NCBI GenBank assembly: GCA_031258615.1
Contig: JAIRMP010000127.1
Coordinates: 1 to 6,166 of the forward strand
Length of the DNA: 6,166 nucleotides
Direction of reading: 5' to 3'
From: Spirochaetaceae bacterium
Lineage (GTDB): Bacteria; Spirochaetota; Spirochaetia; Treponematales; Breznakiellaceae
Position 1 is the stretch's first letter. Each line of letters begins with the position of its first letter. The notes below the pieces were generated by a model that made no database searches, was not told where the DNA came from, and worked only from the letters and a program-made list of their open reading frames with translations. Positions 1 through 5,642 of this stretch are shown here, piece after piece. A program made the translations under genes and the position numbers.

Positions 1-160
1 CTATGGCGCGTTTCGCTTTTACACCGAGTGAATACTGACTGGACGCATTGCCGTACTGCTCCTGCAAGAACGGGAGCATTTTGGCAAGCGCCAAGTCCGA
101 TATTCTCGTTGTCGCGGCGCATACCCGCGATAGAGCGGATGAGGGAATAGACGGCGGCAT
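1..160 (-). CDS. Cysteine desulfurase (NifS/IscS family), N-terminal part, cut by the window edge
   Basis: Cysteine desulfurases are PLP enzymes that convert cysteine to alanine and pass the sulfur to Fe-S cluster, thiamine or tRNA thiolation pathways. Only 53 codons are visible. Residues 15-53 read AATTRISDLALAKMLPFLQE, then a QYGNASSQYSLG stretch and KAKRAI. This is the familiar start of the family (ATT, then MLPFL, then the GN-SS-S-G motif). The frame is open from a stop at 194-196, and the only ATG before the homology is at 158-160. Odd point: members normally have an Asp-Asn/Tyr pair just before the Ala-Thr-Thr (as in a DNAATT or DYSATT string), but here the residues before ATT are RVCA, and the first dozen residues (MPPSIPSSALSR) do not resemble the family. 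The gene may have a small in-frame deletion or be decaying. It is transcribed divergently from the chromate transporter gene. The family call is firm; whether the gene is intact is not known. Confidence 0.72.
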   Translation of the reverse strand, partial: MPPSIPSSALSRVCAATTRISDLALAKMLPFLQEQYGNASSQYSLGVKAKRAI

Positions 161-309
161 GGAATGAGAGGCGCAACAAGGAAGCCAGTAAAATCAATTG
201 GCGTTTTACTACCGCCTGCGCCCGCATCAAACTTAAACAGCTTTATCCGCAGTTTGAATGATGTCGGGATAGTAGACATGGCCGCTTACTTTTCCGCAGA
301 CAAGGGGTA

Positions 310-318
310 TGGTACAAT
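310..318 (+). promoter_or_regulatory. Candidate extended -10 promoter for the chromate transporter gene
   Basis: TGGTACAAT matches an extended -10 (TG, one base, TACAAT, one mismatch to TATAAT). No good -35 lies 17 bases upstream (TTTTCC at 290-295), which extended -10 promoters can tolerate. It would give a leader of roughly 95 nt that includes the G15 tract. A second, weaker -10-like TATAAG lies at 350-355 and would start transcription at the edge of the G tract. The choice between them is not settled by the sequence. Confidence 0.35.
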
Positions 319-362
319 GAGTCCACGCGGGGTAAGAGCGCCGGCAAAGTATAAGATTCTAC

Positions 363-377
363 GGGGGGGGGGGGGGG
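363..377 (+). repeat. Homopolymeric G15 tract in the leader of the chromate transporter gene
   Basis: Fifteen consecutive G residues lie 44 bases before the ATG of the chromate transporter and 45 bases after the candidate -10. Runs of this length are prone to slipped-strand length change during replication, and in Treponema pallidum poly-G tracts near promoters are known to alter transcription by phase variation. An effect here is inferred. The exact length could also be affected by sequencing error in long homopolymers. Confidence 0.85.
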
Positions 378-412
378 CAACCGGACTTTGCGAATGACAG
401 TGAGGGAAGTAA

Positions 413-418
413 AAGGAG
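413..418 (+). promoter_or_regulatory. Ribosome binding site of the chromate transporter gene
   Basis: AAGGAG three bases before ATG 422 is a strong Shine-Dalgarno sequence and fixes the start of the downstream gene. Confidence 0.75.
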
Positions 419-421
419 AAC

Positions 422-976
422 ATGAATATTCTGTTACTGTACTTTGAATTTGCCGGTATAGGGCTTTTTTCAATAGGCGGCGGGCTGGCGACACTTCCGT
501 TCATATACAGCCTTGCCGGGAAGTACAACTGGCTGGACGCGGCGCGTATACCGGATATGTTCGCCGTCGCGCAGCTTACTCCGGGCGCTATCGGCATTAA
601 CCTGGGCGCCTACGTGGGCGTTCGCGCGGCAGGCGCGGCGGGGGCATTTGCGGCGGCGTACGGCCTCGTGAGCGCCCCGGTAGTGATAATAATAGTCATA
701 GCCCGCCTGTACGACGGCTTCAAAAAAAACAGTGTGGTGCAGAGCGTGTTTGAAGGAATGCGTCCCGCCGCCGCCGGCCTCCTGGCCGCCGCCGCCTACG
801 GCATCCTGAAACTCGCGCTCTCTAGGCCGGACGCCGCGTCCTGGTATCAGTCCCTAAAGCTCCGGGAATGTCTCATATCGGCGATCTTCTATGTCCTGCT
901 GGCCCGCTTCAAAAAATCGCCCACCGTGATCTTCATCGCGGCGGGGGCTCTGGCAGGCATAATTTTTAAGCTATAG
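422..976 (+). CDS. Short-chain chromate transporter (CHR family), single domain
   Basis: This is a 184-residue inner-membrane protein of the CHR (ChrA) family, whose members export chromate by ion-coupled transport. Many members in anaerobes have no proven substrate. The family motifs are visible: FxIGGG at about residues 16-21, and AQLTPGAIGINLGAYVGVRA followed by GAAGAF and a conserved Pro (SAP) at about 50-86. Hydrophobic stretches near 3-30, 50-70, 72-95, 110-130, 150-162 and 166-184 suggest about six membrane segments. Full-length ChrA proteins have two such domains (about 400 residues). Short members of about 180-200 residues normally occur as tandem gene pairs with opposite membrane topology. 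Here no second CHR gene lies directly upstream or downstream, so the protein may act as a homodimer or have a partner elsewhere. The start is ATG with a strong AAGGAG. The next gene begins 80 nt later with its own promoter-like sequence. Confidence 0.9.
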   Translation: MNILLLYFEFAGIGLFSIGGGLATLPFIYSLAGKYNWLDAARIPDMFAVAQLTPGAIGINLGAYVGVRAAGAAGAFAAAYGLVSAPVVIIIVIARLYDGFKKNSVVQSVFEGMRPAAAGLLAAAAYGILKLALSRPDAASWYQSLKLRECLISAIFYVLLARFKKSPTVIFIAAGALAGIIFKL

Positions 977-1026
977 GCGATAGGTAGAAATTCTTTTTCG
1001 TATATGATACTGTAGACGGATATTCA

Positions 1027-1032
1027 TATAAT
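1027..1032 (+). promoter_or_regulatory. Candidate -10 element for the substrate-binding lipoprotein gene
   Basis: A perfect TATAAT lies 23 bases before the GTG start, in an AT-rich gap between two GC-rich genes. No convincing -35 sits 16-18 bases upstream. It would give a leader of about 16 nt carrying the ribosome binding site. The AT-rich setting supports a promoter, but the lack of a -35 lowers confidence. Confidence 0.42.
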
Positions 1033-1043
1033 TTCAATGGTTT

Positions 1044-1050
1044 AAGGAGA
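1044..1050 (+). promoter_or_regulatory. Ribosome binding site supporting a GTG start
   Basis: AAGGAGA five bases before GTG 1056 is a strong Shine-Dalgarno sequence. It shows that the rare GTG codon is the true start, immediately before the MKK of a signal peptide. Confidence 0.75.
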
Positions 1051-1055
1051 GAAAA

Positions 1056-2195
1056 GTGAAAAAGTCAAATTTGGTTTTTGTCGGCCTTGTAATGGCGGCG
1101 TGTGTTTTCTTCGCCGCCTGTAAGAGGGACGCGAACACGATCAGAATAGGCGGTATCTTCCCGCTGTCGGGCAATGTGGCGGTGTACGGTATCGAGGCGC
1201 GGAACGGTATTCTGCTGGCGATCGATGAGATCAACGCTTCAGGCGGCATAGACGGCAAAAACTTTGAGTTGATCTTTGAGGATGACGAGGGGAATCCCGA
1301 AAAATCGGTCAATGCCTATAACAAGCTTACCACGAGGAACAAGGCGAAAATAATTATAGGCAGCCTGACTTCCGGGTGTACGATCGCGATAACGTCGAAG
1401 GCCCAGGCGCAAAAGGTGGTTCTTGTCGCGCCGGCGGCCACTGCGGAGGCGGTTACGGATGCGGGCGACTTCATCTTCCGCGCCTGTTTCATAGACCCGT
1501 TCCAGGGGACGGTCGGCGGTATTTTTTCCGCAAATGAACTGGGCGCTAAACAGGCGGCCGTACTTTACGACAATGGCAACGACTATTCGGTGGGGCTCAA
1601 GGACAATTTCATCGCGGCCTTCCGGCAGCAGGGCGGCACGATAGTGGCCAACGAATCGTACATGACGGGCGATGTGGATTTTAACGCCCAGATAACAAAA
1701 ATCAAGGCGGCAAATCCCGATCTGGTTTACCTGCCCGATTACTACAACACGGTAGCTCTCATTGCAAAGCAGCTCCGGGCGCAGGGGATAAACACCCCCA
1801 TAGTCGGGGCGGACGGCTGGGACGGGCTGACGGAAAACGCGGGCGATGAGGTTCTAAACGGCTACTATTCCAACCACTATGCGGCGGACTCAACCGATCC
1901 CAAGGTTCAAAATTTTGTAAAGTCGTACCAGGCCAAATTCGGCACGATTCCTGTTTCGTTCGCGGCGCTTGGCTACGATTCGATGTACCTTATCCGTGAC
2001 GCGATAGCGGCTGCCGGCTCGCTCGATTCTACCGCCGTAAAGAACGCTCTTGTCAACATCAAAGGCAGCTATGTAACCGGCAACCTGTCATTTGACGAAA
2101 GGCACAACCCGGTTAAATCCGCCGTCATTGTCGAAATTGTTAAGCAGGACAATAAACTTACAACGGTGTACAAAGCAACGGTGGATCCGCTGTGA
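1056..2195 (+). CDS. Branched-chain amino acid-type ABC transporter substrate-binding lipoprotein (LivJ/LivK-like)
   Basis: This 379-residue exported protein would bind an amino acid or similar small ligand outside the inner membrane and deliver it to an ABC permease. Residues 1-21 form a lipoprotein signal peptide (KK, a hydrophobic core, then FAAC with Cys22 as the lipidated residue). The Phe at -3 is a loose lipobox, as often seen in spirochaetes. The mature part is a type I periplasmic-binding fold: IRIGGIFPLSG opens strand 1, AIDEINASGGIDG follows, then IIGSLTSGCTIA (ligand-side Ser/Thr loop, about 99-110), YDNGNDYSVG at about 171-180, and GADGWDG at about 252-258. These are the usual family landmarks, and the length is typical. 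The ligand cannot be told from sequence: such proteins bind Leu/Ile/Val, amides, urea or aromatics. The gene stands alone, with no livH, livM, livG or livF next to it, so the rest of the transporter must be elsewhere. Confidence 0.92.
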   Translation: MKKSNLVFVGLVMAACVFFAACKRDANTIRIGGIFPLSGNVAVYGIEARNGILLAIDEINASGGIDGKNFELIFEDDEGNPEKSVNAYNKLTTRNKAKIIIGSLTSGCTIAITSKAQAQKVVLVAPAATAEAVTDAGDFIFRACFIDPFQGTVGGIFSANELGAKQAAVLYDNGNDYSVGLKDNFIAAFRQQGGTIVANESYMTGDVDFNAQITKIKAANPDLVYLPDYYNTVALIAKQLRAQGINTPIVGADGWDGLTENAGDEVLNGYYSNHYAADSTDPKVQNFVKSYQAKFGTIPVSFAALGYDSMYLIRDAIAAAGSLDSTAVKNALVNIKGSYVTGNLSFDERHNPVKSAVIVEIVKQDNKLTTVYKATVDPL

Positions 2196-2230
2196 TTGAA
2201 TGAAGGCGGCCAAAGCACACGATGTTTTTT

Positions 2231-2260
2231 AACCTGCGGGAGACGGGTTTCCCGCAGGTT
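2231..2260 (+). terminator. Strong hairpin after the lipoprotein gene, possible terminator without U tail
   Basis: AACCTGCGGG at 2231-2240 pairs perfectly with CCCGCAGGTT at 2251-2260. The stem can extend to 13 pairs (one of them G-U), leaving a CGGG tetraloop. It begins 35 nt after the stop of the substrate-binding protein gene. On the plus strand a T6 run precedes the hairpin and none follows it, and neither strand has a U tract after the stem, so it is not a textbook intrinsic terminator. It could end or protect the 3' end of the lipoprotein mRNA, or be one copy of a dispersed repeat. Confidence 0.5.
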
Positions 2261-2359
2261 ACTGTGCGGTTTGGCAAGAGTCATAGTTTTTTCAGTATTT
2301 TTATGGATATGGACAAAGAAAGTTACAATCACACAGAATCTTCGGACAGGATATCGCTG

Positions 2360-3340
2360 ATGTCCGCGTCAATGCCGCCCAGACACGGAATTCCAGGCGG
2401 TATTCATATCAAAGAACTGGTAGACACGCTGATAAAAAGTTATGATGAGATCGAAGAAACAATAAAAGTTGATTCGGTATACCAGCTTAACCGGTCATTG
2501 CTGATAGAAATAATTGAAAAGCTGCGGCGCTTGATTTTTCCGGGCTACTTTGTAAAGAAATATATTACAAAAAGTTTTATTGAATACCAGACCGGTGAAC
2601 TTGTTGAAGAAATATTCTTTGATTTGACAAAACAGATCGCGATAGCCCTGTGCCATCGTAAAAACAGCGCGGTCTGCCATGATGAAGCGCTGGAAGAGTC
2701 TGAAAAACTGGTTTATGTTTTTTTATCGAAACTTCCTTTAATCAGAAATTACCTTGCGATGGATGTTGACGCCGCCTTTGACGGCGATCCCGCCGCATTC
2801 AGTAAAGACGAAATCATATCATCGTACCCGGGTATTTACGCGATAACGGTGTACCGTTTGGCGCATGAACTGTACCTGCTCGACATCCCGCTGATCCCGC
2901 GCATAATGACGGAGTACGCGCACAACATTACCGGCATCGACATTCATCCGGGGGCGACGATTGGCAGGCATTTTTTTATTGATCACGGCACAGGCATCGT
3001 AATCGGCGAAACAACGGTGATAGGCAACAATGTAAAAGTTTATCAGGGTGTTACGCTGGGCGGACTCTCTACCCGCGGGGGCCAGGCGCTTCGCGGCGTA
3101 AAACGCCACCCGACCATAGAGGACGATGTAACGATCTATTCAGGGGCATCGATCTTGGGCGGCGCAACGGTGATAGGGCGCGGCGTTGTGATAGGCAGTA
3201 ACGCTTTCGTCACAAAATCGATCCCCGCCCAGACCCGCGTAAGCGTTAAAAACCCTGAACTTCAGATACACGAAAGCGAATCGAAAACGATTGAACATCA
3301 GGAACTGGACCAAAGCGAATTCTGGGACTGGGTGATATGA
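2360..3340 (+). CDS. cysE: Serine O-acetyltransferase
   Basis: This enzyme makes O-acetyl-L-serine from serine and acetyl-CoA, the committed step of cysteine synthesis, in the cytoplasm. With ATG 2360 it has 326 residues: a helical N-terminal domain (about 1-185) and a left-handed beta-helix of hexapeptide repeats (about 190-300). Residues equivalent to E. coli CysE Asp143, His158 and His193 are present in GIDIHP (Asp194), IDHGTG (His209) and KRHP (His250). VTLGG and the GxxIG repeats also fit. The tail ends in EFWDWVI with a terminal Ile, like the tails of CysE and plant enzymes that insert into cysteine synthase (CysK). Start choice: the frame is open back to 2222, but that part runs through a hairpin and is unlikely to be coding. 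ATG 2303 and 2309 have no Shine-Dalgarno, whereas ATG 2360 has AGGA at 2348-2351 with an 8-base spacer. TACAAT at 2324-2329 could be its -10. A start at 2303 (345 residues) remains possible. It overlaps nothing and is followed after 54 nt by the thiamine pyrophosphokinase gene. Confidence 0.92.
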   Translation: MSASMPPRHGIPGGIHIKELVDTLIKSYDEIEETIKVDSVYQLNRSLLIEIIEKLRRLIFPGYFVKKYITKSFIEYQTGELVEEIFFDLTKQIAIALCHRKNSAVCHDEALEESEKLVYVFLSKLPLIRNYLAMDVDAAFDGDPAAFSKDEIISSYPGIYAITVYRLAHELYLLDIPLIPRIMTEYAHNITGIDIHPGATIGRHFFIDHGTGIVIGETTVIGNNVKVYQGVTLGGLSTRGGQALRGVKRHPTIEDDVTIYSGASILGGATVIGRGVVIGSNAFVTKSIPAQTRVSVKNPELQIHESESKTIEHQELDQSEFWDWVI

Positions 3341-3394
3341 ACCGCCAGCGAAGCAGCAGGGCGGCAGCCCCTACAGACGGAATATGACCGGCAC

Positions 3395-4021
3395 ATGAGG
3401 GGGCTTGTTTTTGTGGGCGGGGAAGGACCTGACGCGGAATTGTGCTCCGCCCTTGCCGCCGGCGCGGACATCATCGCGGCGGCCGATTCCGGCCTCGTAT
3501 CGGCGGAAAATGCTGGTTTACGCCCGGACTGGATAATCGGGGACATGGACTCCCTTGACGATTTATCACGACTTGACACATACCCGCCGGGCCGTGTACT
3601 GCGCTTCCCTGCCGACAAAGACTTTACCGATACGGAACTTGCCGTAGACCTGCTCTTTGAAAAGGGCTGCGATGAGGTTACGCTCGCGGGGGGGGGCGGC
3701 GGCAGGCTGGACCATATACTTGCCATAGTTGCGCTGTTTGAACGGGAGCGCTATCCGTCGCGCTGGTTTACCGGGCGTGAAGAAATCTACGTTGTGTCAA
3801 ACGAATTTCACTGCAATGTCCAAAAAACGGGTATCGTCTCCGTGTTTCCGCTGGGAACCGGGCCCTGGAAGGCGCAAAGCGCCGGCCTTAAATGGCCGCT
3901 TGATGCCGTCTCATGGAGGCGCGGCTTTTTCGGCATAAGCAACGCGGCGGAAACGGAAGCCGTTACGATAAAAGCCTTGTCCGGCAGGTTCCTGGTACTT
4001 GTAACCAGGTCAAAACGATAA
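3395..4021 (+). CDS. Thiamine pyrophosphokinase
   Basis: The enzyme transfers pyrophosphate from ATP to thiamine to make thiamine pyrophosphate, the active cofactor, in the cytoplasm. The 208 residues match the usual family length. Catalytic-domain motifs are in order: AADSG at 29-33, IIGDMDS at 47-53 (metal-binding Asp residues), DKDFTDTELA at 74-83, and GGGGGRLDH at 99-107. The C-terminal beta domain, which binds thiamine, includes the GISNAAETEAV stretch and the terminal strand RFLVLV. The gene lies 54 nt after cysE on the same strand, and no strong promoter is visible in the gap, so cotranscription is likely. The ribosome binding site is weak: GACGGA lies about 13 bases before the ATG, which leaves the start slightly uncertain. 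A G9 run in codons 98-101 falls in the active-site glycine motif. A change of its length by one base would truncate the protein before the thiamine-binding domain. Confidence 0.9.
   Translation: MRGLVFVGGEGPDAELCSALAAGADIIAAADSGLVSAENAGLRPDWIIGDMDSLDDLSRLDTYPPGRVLRFPADKDFTDTELAVDLLFEKGCDEVTLAGGGGGRLDHILAIVALFERERYPSRWFTGREEIYVVSNEFHCNVQKTGIVSVFPLGTGPWKAQSAGLKWPLDAVSWRRGFFGISNAAETEAVTIKALSGRFLVLVTRSKR
3688..3696 (+). repeat. G9 tract inside the thiamine pyrophosphokinase coding region
   Basis: Nine consecutive G residues span the last base of codon 98 (Ala) to the second base of codon 101 (Gly). The tract encodes part of the GGGGGRLDH motif, so it may simply reflect GC-rich glycine codons. 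It is still a site where slippage would shift the frame. Confidence 0.8.
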
Positions 4022-4225
4022 CAAAATCCCACAAGCCGCTATATTGGCTTGCCTCCGCCAGTGGCCAGACGCGCGGCCTATCACGCGGGTCGAAGGTGCG
4101 CCGGCAGGCGGACTGGATTGCTTGCTTCGTACCCCATAAAAGTAAAATTGCTGAGGCTTCACAACACATTACAAATGACGACCCTGCCTTTATATCCCTG
4201 TTGCTGAAAAGATACTGAACAGGCT
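4022..4225. other. Convergent intergenic region with weak inverted repeats
   Basis: These 204 bases separate the converging thiamine pyrophosphokinase and Omp85-like genes. I see no convincing gene here. CAAGCC (4032-4037) and GGCTTG (4046-4051) form a 6-bp stem. CCTGTT (4197-4202) and AACAGG (4218-4223) form another just beyond the stop of the minus-strand gene. A third, CCTGGT/ACCAGG at 3991-4009, lies in the end of the kinase gene. None is followed by a clear T tract on the relevant strand, so terminator function is uncertain. GGATTGCTT at 4114-4122 recurs at 5580-5588. Confidence 0.45.
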
Positions 4226-5473
4226 CTAAAAGCTCATTCCCAGGCTGAAAGAAAATTGAAAGTGCTCCGCCGGAACATTGTAGGCGAGGCCCAGCCCCAC
4301 GGCGGGGATGGCCAGCCTGCTCAGGTAGAAGACGATGGAAGCGGCGGCTCCGTGATCGAGGCAGGCGCCCAAAGCCGGCCCCTCGGAAAACACAAGCTGG
4401 TAGGCCGCCATCGCGGATACAGTCCCCGCGCTAACTTTGAATAGATACTTTTCCAGCCCGAAGGATGCCCCCGCATAGTGCCGGGCTTTAAATGAGCCCG
4501 GCAGGATGTCAACCTGCGCCGTATGCGGGCCGGATTCGAACAGTACGGGGACGCCGGGCTGGTACAGGAGTCCAGCATGCAGCTTTGCTTTGAAACCGGG
4601 CAGCAGGGACTTCTGATACTTCCCTTGCAGCGAGATCTCGTGGAACGTGAAGCCCTCAATCCCTGCCGTGAAGCCATAGTTCACCCCCAAGCTCTCTTCC
4701 GAAAGCAAAAAGCCGTCCCAGCGGCTTTTCCGGGCGGACAGATCGGCGCTCACACCAAAAGCGTGAGCGCCGGCCTCCGGTTCAAGCAGGGAGGGCGCTC
4801 CCTCCGTCAGCGTGATCTGCCTGTACGAAATACGCAGCCCCGCGCCCAGCGTCTCTGTCAGCTTGTATGAAAGCCCCGCGGAAGCGCCGCCTGTATCGAT
4901 AGCGAAGCGCCGCACCTCCTCGTCACGCTGATTTCTGTCCTTCCGTCCTGTCCGGGCAAACGAACCTGACAGAGCCCAGCCGGGCAAGCCCTTCCTGCCT
5001 GAATGCATATAGCCGGACATGAACATCCAGCCGTCAGTGCCGTACATACCGCCCAAAAAGAATTTATCGTTCAGGCCGAACGCGTTGGAATCGGCAAAAA
5101 ATATACCTCCGCTCACATCCCCGGAAGCGGCAAAAAAGACCGGCACAGGGAATATAGACCATTTTTCACGGACAGTGACGGCGAGCGCCTTGCCGTCCCC
5201 ATTTTCCGCGTCCAGTATTTCTATTGACAGGGGCTCAAGGATGCCTGTATCCAGCACGGCGGCGTGGACGGCGTTAATATCCAGCGTATCCGCCCTCTGC
5301 CCGATAAAAGCCTCCAGTACCTCCTCTACTATACGCGGTTTTGTCCGTTTCAGCCCGAAAACGGCAAGTTCCGTGATTGCCGGGTACGATGCGTTTGTTT
5401 GTGGATGACAGTGCGCCGCCTGTACCAGCGAAAAAAGCGCGCAAAGAAGCATACACGATGGAGTTTTTTTCAT
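4226..5473 (-). CDS. Small Omp85/BamA-like outer-membrane beta-barrel protein with one POTRA domain
   Basis: The predicted product has 415 residues. Residues 1 to about 21 are a signal peptide (MKK, hydrophobic core, VQAA). Residues 33-112 look like one POTRA domain: ITELAVFGLKRT, a helix IVEEVLEAF, a second helix with the ILEPLSIEIL turn, then LAVTVREKWSIFPVPVFF, a classic POTRA exit into an Omp85 barrel. From about 113 on there are alternating amphipathic strands. They open with a GGIFFADSNAFG segment and end with FQFSFSLGMSF, whose terminal Phe is the outer-membrane beta-signal. BamA and TamA have several POTRA domains and are larger, so this is a reduced relative. Its role (barrel insertion, secretion or surface antigen) cannot be told from sequence. 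The start is ATG 5473. The frame stays open upstream to 5725, but that stretch is poor in protein features, overlaps the HNH gene, and precedes a clear signal peptide. The ribosome binding site is weak. The gene stands alone and converges with the thiamine pyrophosphokinase gene. Confidence 0.85.
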   Translation of the reverse strand: MKKTPSCMLLCALFSLVQAAHCHPQTNASYPAITELAVFGLKRTKPRIVEEVLEAFIGQRADTLDINAVHAAVLDTGILEPLSIEILDAENGDGKALAVTVREKWSIFPVPVFFAASGDVSGGIFFADSNAFGLNDKFFLGGMYGTDGWMFMSGYMHSGRKGLPGWALSGSFARTGRKDRNQRDEEVRRFAIDTGGASAGLSYKLTETLGAGLRISYRQITLTEGAPSLLEPEAGAHAFGVSADLSARKSRWDGFLLSEESLGVNYGFTAGIEGFTFHEISLQGKYQKSLLPGFKAKLHAGLLYQPGVPVLFESGPHTAQVDILPGSFKARHYAGASFGLEKYLFKVSAGTVSAMAAYQLVFSEGPALGACLDHGAAASIVFYLSRLAIPAVGLGLAYNVPAEHFQFSFSLGMSF

Positions 5474-5498
5474 GGTTTTGAGCTTACATGGTAGAGTA

Positions 5499-5527
5499 AC
5501 AATAGGCAATTGGCCGGCCCTGCGCAA
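5499..5527 (-). promoter_or_regulatory. Candidate promoter of the Omp85-like gene
   Basis: On the minus strand TTGCGC (5527-5522) and TATTGT (5504-5499) are spaced by 17 bases, with three and four matches to the -35 and -10 consensus. Transcription would start near 5492, giving a leader of about 19 nt. The C9 tract of this strand lies about 34 bases upstream of the -35. The match is modest and the call is tentative. Confidence 0.32.
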
Positions 5528-5560
5528 TTTTACTTTTAGATTTGAACCCGGTTGTATGAA

Positions 5561-5569
5561 GGGGGGGGG
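5561..5569 (+). repeat. G9 tract upstream of the Omp85-like gene (C9 on its coding strand)
   Basis: Nine consecutive G on the plus strand lie 87 bases upstream of the Omp85-like start codon and upstream of its candidate promoter. The tract is followed by AACCGGA eight bases later, as the G15 tract at 363-377 is followed by AACCGGA one base later. It could be length-variable and modulate the promoter, but this is inferred. Confidence 0.75.
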
Positions 5570-5642
5570 CTGACGAACCGGATTGCTTCGCGCCGCTCGG
5601 ACGCTCATGTACGCGCGGCCCCGCGCCATTCCATCCCGCCGA

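Noticed and set aside
19..279. Minus-strand frame over the desulfurase start
   Set aside because: The neighbouring frame carries the desulfurase motifs, so this one is its shadow.
164..397. Plus-strand frame upstream of the chromate transporter
   Set aside because: It has no recognisable motif, runs through the G15 tract, has no ribosome binding site and overlaps the candidate promoter.
2222..2302. Upstream start of cysE at ATG 2222
   Set aside because: It would translate through the 2231-2260 hairpin, has no Shine-Dalgarno sequence and lies outside the family's usual N-terminus.
3913..4218. Plus-strand frame reaching across the convergent intergenic region
   Set aside because: Its first third is a shadow of the thiamine pyrophosphokinase gene, and the rest has no protein-like pattern or start signal.
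5474..5642. Immunity gene for the HNH nuclease as a toxin pair
   Set aside because: There is no open frame with a start and family features between the HNH stop and the Omp85-like gene, so a toxin-immunity reading has no support inside the window.
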